Assembly (NCBI GenBank): GCA_028712475.1
Contig: JAQTQB010000002.1
Span: 310,001 to 374,000 of the forward strand
From: Verrucomicrobiales bacterium
Lineage (GTDB): Bacteria; Verrucomicrobiota; Verrucomicrobiia; Limisphaerales; UBA11358
Length of the DNA: 64,000 nucleotides
Direction of reading: 5' to 3'
The notes beneath the pieces were generated by a model that worked only from the letters and a program-made list of their open reading frames with translations, did not search any database and was not told where the DNA came from. Positions 7,283 through 15,338 of this stretch are shown here, piece by piece (the stretch's first letter is position 1; every line of letters starts with the position of its first letter). A program made the position numbers and the translations under genes.

Positions 7283-9964
7283 ATGATCATGAAAAAAAAC
7301 TCTTCTCCGTCGCGCCGGCAGAAAAAGCCGGTCAAAGCTGCTCCTCCGAAAACTTCCAGCTCACCGGCCAGCGGTTCATTCCCCATCGTCGGCATCGGCG
7401 CGTCCGCCGGGGGATTGGAGGCCTTGGAACAATTTCTGGGGCATGTGCCGCCATACAGCGGCATGGCGTTTGTCATCGTCCAGCATTTGGATCCGACGCA
7501 CAAAGGGATCATGCCCGAACTGCTGCAACGCGCCACCGGCATGAAAGTCATCCAGGTCAGGGATCGCACGACGGTGCGGCCGGACTGTGTCTATGTGATC
7601 CCGCCGAACAAGGACATGTCCATCCTGCACGGGGTTCTGCACCTGCTCGAACCGGCGGCGCCGCGCGGGCTGCGGCTGCCGATTGATTTCTTCCTCCGCT
7701 CGCTGGCACAGGACCAGCAGGAGCGCAGCATCGGCGTGATTCTTTCCGGCATGGGTTCCGACGGCACGCTGGGCCTGCGTGCCATCAAGGAACACGCCGG
7801 CGTGGTGCTGGTGCAAAAACCGGACACAGCCAAATTCGACGGCATGCCGCGCAGCGCGGTGGACGCCGGGCTGGCGGACATCGTGGCCCCGGTGGACGAA
7901 CTGCCGGAAAAAATCCTGGCCTATCTGCAGCGCACTCCGCTGATTGCCCGGGCGGAAGTGGATCTGGAGGACAAGACGCAGAGCGCATTGGGAAAAGCGG
8001 TCATCCTGCTGCGCGCCCACACCGGCCACGACTTTTCCCTCTACAAGCGGAACACCCTCTATCGCCGGATTGAGCGCCGCATGGGCATTCACCAGATCAG
8101 CAAGATGGCAGCCTACGTCCGCTACTTGCAGGAGAACTCCCAGGAGCTGGACCTCCTCTTCAAGGAATTGCTCATCGGGGTGACGAATTTCTTCCGCGAC
8201 CCCGCCGCCTGGGTGCAGTTGCGCGAACATGCCATTCCGGCGCTCCTCGCGAACCGCTCGCCCGGCCAGGCTCTGCGGGCGTGGGTGCCCGGCTGCTCCA
8301 CCGGGGAAGAGGCCTATTCCCTGGCCATCGTGCTCAAGGAGGCGGTCGAGGAGATCAAACCCAAGGGGCAGTTCACGATTCAAGTCTTCGCCACCGACCT
8401 GGACCGCGATGCGATTGACAAGGCGCGGCAGGGACTTTTTCCGGAAAACATCGCCGCAGACGTGTCGCCGGAACGGCTGAAGCGGTTCTTCGCCAAGGAA
8501 GATCGCTGCTACCGGGTGCGCAAAGGGATTCGCGAGATGGTGATTTTCGCGCCGCAGAATCTCATCATGGATCCGCCCTTCACCAAGCTGGACATCTTGA
8601 GCTGCCGCAACCTGCTGATCTATCTAACCCCGGAAGTGCAGAAGAAACTGATGCCGCTGTTCCATTACAGCCTGACTCCGGGTGGCATCCTGTTTCTGGG
8701 CAGCGCGGAGACGGTTGGCGGTTGCACCGACCTTTTCGCCCCGCTCAACGGCAAGGCGAGAATCTTTCGGCGGACGGAGTCCGCCCTGCGGTCCGCGCCG
8801 GTCGAGTTTCCCTCGTCCTTCAGCACCGGTGCGCCTGCCGGGCCCGAGGCGCATCCAGCCCCCAAACCGCCGGTCAGCCTCCAGACCCTGGCGGATCAGC
8901 TGGTTTTGCAGCGCTACGCCCCGCCAGCCGTGCTCGTCAATGACAAGGGCGACATCTTTTACGTCAGCGGCCGGACCGGCAAATATCTGGAGCCCGCCGC
9001 CGGCAAGGCCAACTGGAACATCTTCGTCATGGCCCGCGAAAGTCTGCGCTACGAACTCTCCAGCGCCTTTCAGAAGGCGCTCCGGCAAAAAGAAAGCGTG
9101 GCGCTTCACGGACTCAAGGTCGGCACCAACGGCGGCGAGCAATGCGTGGATGTCACCGTCCGGCAGCTTGATGAACCGGGGCCGCTGCAAGGGTTGGTGA
9201 TGATCATCTTCACCGACGTGGCCGCGCCCGCGTCCGCCAAAGCGGCGGGCCAGCCACCGAAGCCTCACCCCCGGAACAAGCGGCTGGCCGAGCTGGAGCA
9301 GGAACTCCTGCAGGTCCGTGCCGAGGCACGCGTGACTCACGAAGAGATGCAGACCTCGCAGGAGGAATTCCGGTCGGCCAACGAGGAACTGCAATCCACA
9401 AACGAAGAACTCCAGTCCACCAACGAGGAACTCACCACCTCGAAGGAGGAGATGCAGTCACTGAACGAGGAACTCCAGACGGTCAATGCCGAGTTGCAGT
9501 CCAAGGTGGACGAGCTTTCGCGGTCCAGCAATGACATGAAGAACCTGCTCGACAGCACGGATATCGCGACCCTGTTTTTGGACAGGGATTTGAACGTGCG
9601 GCGGTTCACCCCGCAGGCGACTAAAATCATCAAGCTCATTCCCGGCGACGCGGGCCGGCCCATCACCGACCTGGCCACGGATCTGCGCTACCCGGAACTG
9701 GCGGACGATGCGCGCGAAGTGCTGCGGAAACTGACCTTCGCGGAAAAGCCGATTGCCGCGCGCGATGGCCGCTGGTTCACCGTGCGCATCATGCCCTACC
9801 GCACGCAGGATGACAGGATTGACGGCGTCGTGATCACCTTCATGGACATCACCGCAGCCAAGACGCTGGAGGCGAAATTGCGCAGCCAGCACGCCAGCCT
9901 GGAAAAATCCTTCTCGGAACAATCCACGAAGCTGGAGCGAAGGAAGAAAAAAGCGAAACCGTGA
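7283..9964 (+). CDS. CheB-CheR-PAS fusion protein
   Basis: An 893-residue fusion. Residues 33-215 are a CheB methylesterase domain with the catalytic triad visible: Ser41 in GASAGG, His68 in QHLDP and Asp160 in GMGSDG. Residues about 235-500 are a CheR methyltransferase (YKRNTLYRRIERRM, then PGCSTGEEAYSLA for SAM binding). A PAS-like segment follows, then a long Glu/Gln-rich coiled coil (about 670-745, repeats of EELQSTN) and a second PAS domain; the end is a Lys/Arg tail. No receiver domain precedes CheB, and the histidine kinase often fused or adjacent in this family is absent here, as are other che genes. Likely a stand-alone sensory adaptor or part of a non-flagellar signalling system. 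Confidence 0.92.
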   Translation: MIMKKNSSPSRRQKKPVKAAPPKTSSSPASGSFPIVGIGASAGGLEALEQFLGHVPPYSGMAFVIVQHLDPTHKGIMPELLQRATGMKVIQVRDRTTVRPDCVYVIPPNKDMSILHGVLHLLEPAAPRGLRLPIDFFLRSLAQDQQERSIGVILSGMGSDGTLGLRAIKEHAGVVLVQKPDTAKFDGMPRSAVDAGLADIVAPVDELPEKILAYLQRTPLIARAEVDLEDKTQSALGKAVILLRAHTGHDFSLYKRNTLYRRIERRMGIHQISKMAAYVRYLQENSQELDLLFKELLIGVTNFFRDPAAWVQLREHAIPALLANRSPGQALRAWVPGCSTGEEAYSLAIVLKEAVEEIKPKGQFTIQVFATDLDRDAIDKARQGLFPENIAADVSPERLKRFFAKEDRCYRVRKGIREMVIFAPQNLIMDPPFTKLDILSCRNLLIYLTPEVQKKLMPLFHYSLTPGGILFLGSAETVGGCTDLFAPLNGKARIFRRTESALRSAPVEFPSSFSTGAPAGPEAHPAPKPPVSLQTLADQLVLQRYAPPAVLVNDKGDIFYVSGRTGKYLEPAAGKANWNIFVMARESLRYELSSAFQKALRQKESVALHGLKVGTNGGEQCVDVTVRQLDEPGPLQGLVMIIFTDVAAPASAKAAGQPPKPHPRNKRLAELEQELLQVRAEARVTHEEMQTSQEEFRSANEELQSTNEELQSTNEELTTSKEEMQSLNEELQTVNAELQSKVDELSRSSNDMKNLLDSTDIATLFLDRDLNVRRFTPQATKIIKLIPGDAGRPITDLATDLRYPELADDAREVLRKLTFAEKPIAARDGRWFTVRIMPYRTQDDRIDGVVITFMDITAAKTLEAKLRSQHASLEKSFSEQSTKLERRKKKAKP

Positions 9965-10064
9965 CCAGCGAACCAGTTTTTGAGCGGGCAGCCAAACAGG
10001 TGAAGAATCTGGTGAAACTCTGACCCCAAACCCGCAGAAGACTCCATAAATAAAGGGATTAAAT

Positions 10065-10138
10065 TGGAGGCGAGGATCGGAATCGAACCGATGATGCAGC
10101 TTTTGCAGAGCCGTGCCTTACCACTTGGCTACCCCGCC
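10065..10138 (-). tRNA. tRNA-Cys (GCA)
   Basis: The minus strand folds into a complete cloverleaf. The acceptor stem GGCGGGG pairs with CCTCGCC (one G-U), the D stem is GCC/GGC, the anticodon stem CGGCT/AGCTG encloses the loop CTGCAAA with anticodon GCA, and the T arm reads ATCGG-TTCGATT-CCGAT. CCA is encoded. It stands alone between the CheB-CheR gene and mtnA. Confidence 0.95.
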
Positions 10139-10175
10139 ACAGGGACGACGAGGTTAAATTTGTTTCGCAGCCGAA

Positions 10176-11339
10176 TCAAGTTAAGTTTCGCAGCCGGACA
10201 CTTTGCTGACCGCCAAACCCAAGTTTACTGCGCTGTTTCCAGAGTTCCTGCGGCTTGAAAATTCCCGCAGGCGTGATGACGCCGGTGATCAATTCCGCCG
10301 GCGTCACATCAAAACCAGGATTCCGCGCACCGCTCGTCGGATTCGCCACACGGACGTAGGCGCGTTGCTTCAATTTTGAATTTTGAATTTTGAATTTTGA
10401 ATTATCAATCACGCCCCACGCGCCGAGCACTTCACTCTCATTTCGTTCTTCAATCGGGATGTCGAAGCCGCGTTTCAGATTCCAGTCAATCGTCGAGAGC
10501 GGTATCGCGACGTAAAATGGAATTTTATGGCGCGCGGCCAGAACGGCTTTCGTGTAGGTGCCGATTTTGTTCGTAACTTCGCCGGTGCGGCCGAGCGTGC
10601 GGTCGCTGCCGACGATGACCAGGTCAATCTCACCGCGCTGCATCAGGTGGCCGGCGGCGTTGTCGGCGATGATCTGGTGCGAAATTTTTTGCTGCGCGAA
10701 TTCCCACGCGGTAAGCGTCGCGCCTTGGGAACGCGGACGGGTTTCACCGCAGAAAACGTGGAACTGCTTCCCCTGCTCTTGCGCGGCATACATCGGCGCG
10801 GTGGCGGTGCCGATGTCCACGAACGCCAGCCAGCCGGCGTTGCAATGCGTCAGAATCTTCATGCCGTTGCGGATCAACTTCGCGCCGTGCCGGCCAATCT
10901 CCTCGCAGTGCTGCACGTCTTCGCGGGCGAATTCCTCGGCGGCGGCAAGCGCGAGGAACTGGCGTTCTGCCACCGTTTGTCCGGGACTCATGTGACGGCG
11001 GACGTCGTTCATCGCGTTGACGGGATCCACGGCGGTGGGTCGCGCATTTTTCAAAACCTGATAAACCGTCTCGACGTGGGCGGAGAATTTCTTCGGGTCG
11101 CGGCCGCGAAAAGCGAGCGCGCCCTGCGCCAGACCGTAGGCGGCGGTGGCACCGATGGCTCCGGCGCCGCGCACGATCATGTCGGTGATGGCGGCGGCGG
11201 TCGCGCGGAAATCTGGGGTGGCAACAATTTTGAATTCGTGCGGGAGCAGCCGCTGCTCGATGAGCAAGACGGCGTTCTGCGCGCGGTCGAAGGTGACGGT
11301 GCGGAAATGCTGGCTGCGGCCCCGGACGGTGACGTTCAT
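10176..11339 (-). CDS. mtnA: S-methyl-5-thioribose-1-phosphate isomerase
   Basis: A 387-residue member of the eIF-2B-like MtnA family, which isomerises methylthioribose-1-phosphate to methylthioribulose-1-phosphate in methionine salvage. Signatures: MIVRGAGAIGATAAYGLA near residue 55, LTHCNAGWLAF (catalytic Cys), GSDRTLGRTGEVTNKIGTY with the catalytic Asp, and NPGFDVTPAELITGVITPAG at the end. The ATG at 11339 is chosen because it follows the upstream toxin stop by 7 bases and gives the usual N terminus. A short in-frame insertion (NSKFKIQNSKLKQ) derives from an AATTTTG repeat. Its first 71 bases are duplicated at 11991-12061, beyond an inserted toxin-antitoxin cassette. No other methionine-salvage gene is nearby. 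Confidence 0.93.
   Translation of the reverse strand: MNVTVRGRSQHFRTVTFDRAQNAVLLIEQRLLPHEFKIVATPDFRATAAAITDMIVRGAGAIGATAAYGLAQGALAFRGRDPKKFSAHVETVYQVLKNARPTAVDPVNAMNDVRRHMSPGQTVAERQFLALAAAEEFAREDVQHCEEIGRHGAKLIRNGMKILTHCNAGWLAFVDIGTATAPMYAAQEQGKQFHVFCGETRPRSQGATLTAWEFAQQKISHQIIADNAAGHLMQRGEIDLVIVGSDRTLGRTGEVTNKIGTYTKAVLAARHKIPFYVAIPLSTIDWNLKRGFDIPIEERNESEVLGAWGVIDNSKFKIQNSKLKQRAYVRVANPTSGARNPGFDVTPAELITGVITPAGIFKPQELWKQRSKLGFGGQQSVRLRNLT
10368..10403. repeat. AATTTTG short tandem repeat inside mtnA
   Basis: Four or five near-perfect copies of the heptamer AATTTTG. Read on the minus strand they add residues like KFKIQNSK in frame to MtnA, in the loop just before the conserved C-terminal NPxFDVTP region. 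Such insertions are not part of the MtnA family core. Confidence 0.75.
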
Positions 11340-11346
11340 ATCAGGT

Positions 11347-11712
11347 TTATCCCAACGGCAAAATGCGGGCACGCGCGCGGGATTCATCAAGGACGATCAA
11401 CGCGCCTTTTTCCAGTTCAGATTCAAATTGTCGGAGCGCACCAGCCACAAGTTTTCCAACGGCAACCGGCGTCACGTCTTGGGTGCGGATTTGAATCACA
11501 CTCGGCCCTGCCGCCTGCGACAATGCCAGCATGGAGCCGAAATCCAGATCATGCGTGAACACGACATGGCCATTCTGCCTTGCCCAAGCCATGATTTCGG
11601 AATCGTCGGCGCGGTGGTTGCCGACCTTTGACCAGTGAATCGCCTCCCAGCCTGCCTGTTTAAGAACCGCCACCCATTCAGGCGAAAGATTCATGTCCAC
11701 CAGCAGTTTCAT
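11347..11712 (-). CDS. DUF5615 PIN-like toxin
   Basis: A 121-residue protein starting MKLLVDMNLSPEWVAVLKQ, with the pattern DxNLS...LxxxG...H, then HRADDSEIMAWARQNGHVVF and THDLDFG. These are the acidic residues of the DUF5615 (Mut7-C/PIN-like) fold, thought to be an RNase toxin. Its start overlaps the stop of the DUF433 gene by four bases (ATGA), the common antitoxin-first operon order. It ends 7 bases before mtnA. With the DUF433 gene it forms a cassette lying between two copies of the mtnA 5' end. Confidence 0.88.
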   Translation of the reverse strand: MKLLVDMNLSPEWVAVLKQAGWEAIHWSKVGNHRADDSEIMAWARQNGHVVFTHDLDFGSMLALSQAAGPSVIQIRTQDVTPVAVGKLVAGALRQFESELEKGALIVLDESRARARILPLG

Positions 11713-11939
11713 GCTGGCTGGAGCGGCATTTCAATCTCTTCCGCACGCCACGCGGCATACTTTAACGCCTGGGTAATGTCCTCCGCTTCAAGATACGGAT
11801 ACAACTTCAAAATCTCCGCGACCGCATGGCCGGTGGCGACCAACCCGGCGATGGTGCCCGCCGTGACGCGCAATCCGCGGATGCAGGCCCGTCCGCCCAT
11901 GACGTTCGAGTTGAAAGTGATTCGATCCAGCGCTTTCAT
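11709..11939 (-). CDS. DUF433 antitoxin
   Basis: A 76-residue protein from the ATG at 11939. The sequence MKALDRITFNSNVMGGRACI followed by RGLRVTAGTIAGLVATGHAV and ILKLYPYLEAEDITQALKYA is the standard DUF433 pattern (winged-helix antitoxin paired with DUF5615 or VapC-like toxins). The ATG overlaps the TGA that ends a 41-codon remnant of mtnA, so translation may be coupled to the mtnA leader. The longer in-frame extension to 11975 lacks family similarity and is not used. Confidence 0.88.
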   Translation of the reverse strand: MKALDRITFNSNVMGGRACIRGLRVTAGTIAGLVATGHAVAEILKLYPYLEAEDITQALKYAAWRAEEIEMPLQPA

Positions 11940-12061
11940 GGCGGCAACATAACACAGCCCAATCCTGACCGGCAAGTTGTGAAACGCAGAACGGCGTTCT
12001 GCGCACGGTCAAAGGTGACGGTGCGGAAATGCCGGGTGCGGCCCCGGACGGTGACGTTCAT
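11936..12061 (-). pseudogene. mtnA: Duplicated 5' end of mtnA (remnant)
   Basis: The 71 bases 11991-12061 match the first 71 bases of intact mtnA (11269-11339) at 67 positions. The copy keeps the ATG and encodes MNVTVRGRTRHFRTVTFDRA before diverging. The frame runs 41 codons and stops in an ATGA overlap with the DUF433 antitoxin start. It could act as a translated leader for the antitoxin and probably holds the original upstream region of mtnA, separated from the gene by the cassette. Confidence 0.85.
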
Positions 12062-12096
12062 GTGAAAAATTTAACCACAAAGAACATAAGGAGCAC

Positions 12097-12950
12097 AAAA
12101 CTTTTGACACGAATTGCGCGAACCAGCACGAATTCAAACCGCGAACCACGCCAAACACGCGAACGCAAATTCAAATACGCTGAAGCCGTAATAGAAATTA
12201 GCCCGGGGTTGGTGCGATGGTGGCCGTGCGCAAGCACCTGCCCTGGGAAAACGTCCCGCAAAATTCTTCTCCCTTTCCGCCTCGAACGGGGAGAGGGATT
12301 GAGGGTGAGGTGTCGAAAACTTCTTAACCGCAGATTACGCTGATTGACGCTGATAAATTTCCGGCGCACACTTGCCACGTTAGAAAAAACAAAACGACCA
12401 GAAACTTTTTACAAAACAATTCTGCGTAGCTTCGGCTACGGGATGCATCGAAAACTGCGAATTTTCCCAAGCCCGCACAGAACTCGACCGAGCACGCGCC
12501 CCATCGGGCGCGGCTTGCGCCGGGCTATTGTCGCGGGAAATTTTGAGTATGAGGCGAAACTTTACAACCGAGTAAAAGATTTAGAAATTGAAGTGCCCGC
12601 AACGGACTCAAAACAGCCAGATTTAGAAAGACAGATTTCAATAGCGAAAACACAAAAGCATTTGGAAGCTGTATCGCAGCGGGTGACAGAAGTGGGTAAG
12701 TATGCCAATAAAGCTCGACTCAAATAGCCGGCAGAAGGTCGTTCGCGTATTTGGCGTGGTTCGCGGTTCACCTCATCCGGCCTCCGGCCACCTTCTCCCC
12801 ATCCGATGCGGAGAAGGAATTATTTGTGGGACGATTACCCGGTGTAGGTGCTTGCGCACGGCCACCAGCGCACCAACGCCGGGCTAATGTCCGCAGCGCC
12901 TTCAGCGCATTTGAATTCGCGGCAATTCGTGGAATTCGTGTCAAAGTTTT
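12097..12950. repeat. Large imperfect inverted-repeat element (about 850 bp)
   Basis: The segments 12097-12300 and 12778-12950 are inverted imperfect copies. Shared blocks in order are GACACGAATT, AATTCAAATnCGCTGAAG, ATTAGCCCGG, a block GTGGCCGTGCGCAAGCACCT, and a CTTCTCC/GGGGAGA run. The 470-base centre holds a CGTAGC-TTCG-GCTACG hairpin at 12425 and no convincing gene. Related text (CCTCTCCCC...GGGGAGAGGG) recurs inside the deacetylase gene near 61.65 kb. It may be a non-autonomous mobile element or the remains of a nested pair of repeats. Confidence 0.6.
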
Positions 12951-13048
12951 GGAGTTCGACACTTCACTCTGACCCTCTCCCCGGTCGAGGCGGAGAAAGA
13001 GATGAGTTCTCGTGGTTCGTGTGGTTCGCAGTTGAACCAAATCGCTGT

Positions 13049-13156
13049 TCAACCGGCCTTTTTCTTCAGCCGTTTGATCTTCTCCTTGAGAGCAACGTAG
13101 GCGGGCTGGGCGCGGAGTTTTTTCAGGTCGGGATCCTTGGCGAAGTATTGGCTCAT
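13049..13156 (-). pseudogene. Duplicated 3' end of the TPR gene (mini-ORF)
   Basis: Bases 13046-13143 match the last 98 bases of the TPR gene region (13661-13758) at 90 positions, with transitions only. The frame is intact, and a new ATG overlaps the TAA stop of the DUF2442-like gene (TAATG), so a 35-residue peptide ending KEKIKRLKKKAG could be made by coupling. It is the far boundary of the second inserted cassette. Confidence 0.85.
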
Positions 13157-13452
13157 TACTTCTTGGGCGGCAGTTCGCGGATGAAGGCCCATGAGACCTC
13201 GGCGGTCTGGCCGTTGTCATAATGAATGTCAAAGCCAGCCTGACACCAGTCGTCAATTTCCAGATTGTCAAATTTGGCTTTGGGCGAAATTTTGTTGGCC
13301 TTGCGGATGGTGGCGTGCGGTTCGAGGATGCAGAGGCCGTCGGCAAATTCCACGTCAAAGGCGTCCTCCCAGCTCAAATAGCGGACGTTTTTGATCTTGG
13401 AGAACTTGCCTTTGGTAAATGGCATTTTGGCATTTTGAATCACAGTTTTCAT
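13156..13452 (-). CDS. DUF2442-like small protein, partner of DUF4160
   Basis: A 98-residue protein. The segment NVRYLSWEDAFDVEFADGLC looks like the DUF2442 core (a strand ending in a DG turn), followed by a less familiar C-terminal half. Proteins of this family are often encoded directly after DUF4160 proteins as a toxin-antitoxin-like pair. The ATG overlaps the TGA of the restored upstream DUF4160 frame, and its TAA overlaps the ATG of the TPR remnant. The DUF2442 assignment is by pattern and gene order and is moderate in confidence; no function is proven for the pair. Confidence 0.6.
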   Translation of the reverse strand: MKTVIQNAKMPFTKGKFSKIKNVRYLSWEDAFDVEFADGLCILEPHATIRKANKISPKAKFDNLEIDDWCQAGFDIHYDNGQTAEVSWAFIRELPPKK

Positions 13453-13648
13453 AGTCGGCCTTCGCGTTGCAATTCGCGTATCAACTCCAAAACTTTACGC
13501 TCAATTTTGGAATGTCCATCGGTTGCATGGTTTCAAGATTCACACGGGTGACAAGCTGTCCGTTTTTATTGAGCACATGGACATGACGCGGCTTGTGGTC
13601 GCCAATCCACCACATGAATATTAAACCGCCACGCCGGCCCTTGCCCAT
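13449..13648 (-). pseudogene. DUF4160-like gene with a single frameshift
   Basis: From the ATG at 13648 the frame reads MGKGRRGGLIFMWWIGDHKP, then RHVHVLNKNGQLVTRVNLETM, which is the DUF4160 pattern (GDHxPxHVHV). It then runs into nonsense and a stop near 13483. Shifting frame near 13525 restores a good tail (KIERKVLELIRELQREGRL) and a stop exactly overlapping the start of the DUF2442-like gene. The overlap argues that the shift is recent, or a sequencing or assembly error, or a programmed frameshift. The ATG lies 16 bases beyond the TPR gene stop. Confidence 0.75.
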
Positions 13649-13663
13649 AATTCAAACCTTTGT

Positions 13664-14080
13664 TCAACCGGCCTTTTTTTTCAGCCGCTTGATTTTTTCC
13701 TTGAGGGCAATGTAGGCGGGTTGGGCGCGGAGTTTTTTCAGGTCGGGATCTTTGGCGAGCCAGGCGAAATCGCGGTAGCCGAGGCCCAACGCCTTTTCCA
13801 GGGCCGCCACGGCGCGGTCGAACTGGCCGGTGAGCGAGTAGCTGCACGCAAGATTGTAAAAGACGAGCGAGTTCTGCGGTTCGAGGCTCGCGAGGCGTTC
13901 GTCCACCGACAGGCCCTCGGGGAAACGGCCGCGCTGCGTGTAGTCATCGCCGAGCAACTGGAGCGCGTCCACATAGTTGGGGTCGCGGCGGACGATGCCC
14001 TCCATGAATCCGATCCGCGTGTCGAGATCGCGCTGATGGGCGCGGCTCATCTTTTTTCTGGCGGTGCTTTTGACTGTCAT
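13664..14080 (-). CDS. TPR-repeat protein
   Basis: A 138-residue soluble protein from the ATG at 14080 (MTVKSTARKKMSRAHQRDL). It contains two to three tetratricopeptide repeats, for example NSLVFYNLACSYSLTGQFDR followed by AVAALEKALGLGY, and a Lys-rich tail. TPR proteins bind partners; none can be named here. A longer in-frame extension to 14305 covers a palindromic repeat and is not protein-like. The last 98 bases of this gene region are duplicated at 13046-13143 on the other side of a DUF4160/DUF2442 cassette. Confidence 0.8.
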   Translation of the reverse strand: MTVKSTARKKMSRAHQRDLDTRIGFMEGIVRRDPNYVDALQLLGDDYTQRGRFPEGLSVDERLASLEPQNSLVFYNLACSYSLTGQFDRAVAALEKALGLGYRDFAWLAKDPDLKKLRAQPAYIALKEKIKRLKKKAG

Positions 14081-14147
14081 GCGACAGGGCAATTTTCCCA
14101 AGCGGGGCGGGCAAGTCAAGCGCAGGCGGGCGCAATAATTTTTGGCT

Positions 14148-14192
14148 GTAGCGTCGAGCCTCTGGCTCGAAATCGGCGCACAGCGCCGACAC
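14148..14192. repeat. Palindromic intergenic repeat (GTAGCGTCGAGCC family)
   Basis: GTAGCGTCGAGCCTCTGGCT and the following bases contain two adjacent short hairpins (GAGCC-TCT-GGCTC and GGCGC-ACA-GCGCC). A relative of the first half is found at 36571. Located between the divergent TPR and hpnA genes. Confidence 0.6.
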
Positions 14193-14270
14193 TGCAACAA
14201 CCAGCCGCCAAAATTTTTATGGAATCTCCGGGGGCGATGCGCCAGAGTTAAAAAGTATTTTCCGTCAATT

Positions 14271-15281
14271 ATGAAATGTTTTGTCACTGGCGCGTCTGGT
14301 TTCATCGGCGCGAATCTGGTTCACGAACTGGTCGCGCGCAGGCATACCGTGAAGGCGTTGCTGCGCCCGGAGAGCGATGTGCGCGGGCTGGACGGGGTGA
14401 AATTTGAGCGCGTGACCGGCGATCTGCTCGACCGCAAAGCGCTCGAACACGGGATGGAAAATTGCGACTGGTGCTTTCACGTCGCGGCGAGCTACCAGCT
14501 TTGGATGCGGAATTACAAGCCGATGTATCAGGCGAACGTGGAAGGCACGCGCAATGTCCTCGAAGCGGCGGGCAAGGCCGGTTGCCGGAGGATCGTCTAT
14601 ACCAGCACCGTCGGCTGCATCGGCCTGCCGGAAAAAGTGAACGGAAAATTCACGCCGACGGATGAGATGGACATCGCGACGGAAGCACAGATGACAAACC
14701 ATTACAAGCGCTCCAAATTCCAGGCCGAAACGGTGGCGGCGGAGCTGTTCCGCAAGCAGGGATTGCCCATCGTGATCGTGAATCCGACCGCGCCCATCGG
14801 CCCGCGCGACGTGAAGCCGACGCCGACCGGCCAGGTGATCGTGGATTTTCTGAACCACAAACTGCCCGCCTTTCTCGACACGGGCTTGAACTGGGTCCAT
14901 GTCCGCGACGTGGCCATCGGACATATTCTCGCGGCGGAAAAAGGACGCCTGGGCGACCGCTACATTCTCGGCAACGCGGAAGGCAACTGGACGATGCAGC
15001 AGATGCTGCTCGCGCTGGAAGAGATCACGGGCATTCGCGCGCCGCGCTTGAAAGTGCCGCATTGGGTCGCGCTCGCCGCCGCGCATGTGGACGAGGGCAT
15101 TTCTTTTTTCACCGGCAAGCCGCCGAAAGCGCCGCTGGCCGGAGTGCGCATGGCGAAATACAAAATGTGGTTCAATCCGGGCAAAGCCATCAACCAACTG
15201 GATCTGCCGCAGACGTCGCCGAAACAGGCGCTGTCCGACGCAGTGGAATGGTTCCGCACGAACGGCTATGTCGGGAAATAA
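14271..15281 (+). CDS. hpnA: Hopanoid-associated sugar epimerase HpnA-like
   Basis: A 336-residue extended short-chain dehydrogenase. MKCFVTGASGFIGANLVHEL carries the GxxGxxG NAD(P) motif, YTSTVG and YKRSK give the Ser/Tyr-x3-Lys catalytic set, and PTAPIGPRDVKPTPTGQVIV is the sequence typical of HpnA. HpnA is found with hopanoid biosynthesis genes, but its reaction is not settled and no squalene-hopene cyclase gene is in this window. The ATG at 14271 fits the family; the upstream in-frame extension runs through a palindromic repeat. Other NAD-dependent epimerase/dihydroflavonol reductase functions remain possible. Confidence 0.85.
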   Translation: MKCFVTGASGFIGANLVHELVARRHTVKALLRPESDVRGLDGVKFERVTGDLLDRKALEHGMENCDWCFHVAASYQLWMRNYKPMYQANVEGTRNVLEAAGKAGCRRIVYTSTVGCIGLPEKVNGKFTPTDEMDIATEAQMTNHYKRSKFQAETVAAELFRKQGLPIVIVNPTAPIGPRDVKPTPTGQVIVDFLNHKLPAFLDTGLNWVHVRDVAIGHILAAEKGRLGDRYILGNAEGNWTMQQMLLALEEITGIRAPRLKVPHWVALAAAHVDEGISFFTGKPPKAPLAGVRMAKYKMWFNPGKAINQLDLPQTSPKQALSDAVEWFRTNGYVGK

Positions 15282-15338
15282 TTTCCTGTGATGGCACAAT
15301 GACTTGTCGCCTGAACTGTTTTTGCTAGGCTCAATGGA

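Noticed and set aside
10064-10258. A frame reading MEARIGIEPMMQLLQSRALP on the plus strand
   Set aside because: It is the antisense of tRNA-Cys, a frequent false gene in annotations.
10527-11558. A 343-codon plus-strand frame opposite mtnA
   Set aside because: It is a GC-driven shadow without family motifs, while mtnA on the other strand is complete.
12344-12727. A 127-codon frame inside the inverted-repeat element
   Set aside because: It begins in repeat text and includes a hairpin (CGTAGC-TTCG-GCTACG); only the last 60 residues look protein-like, so I do not call a gene.
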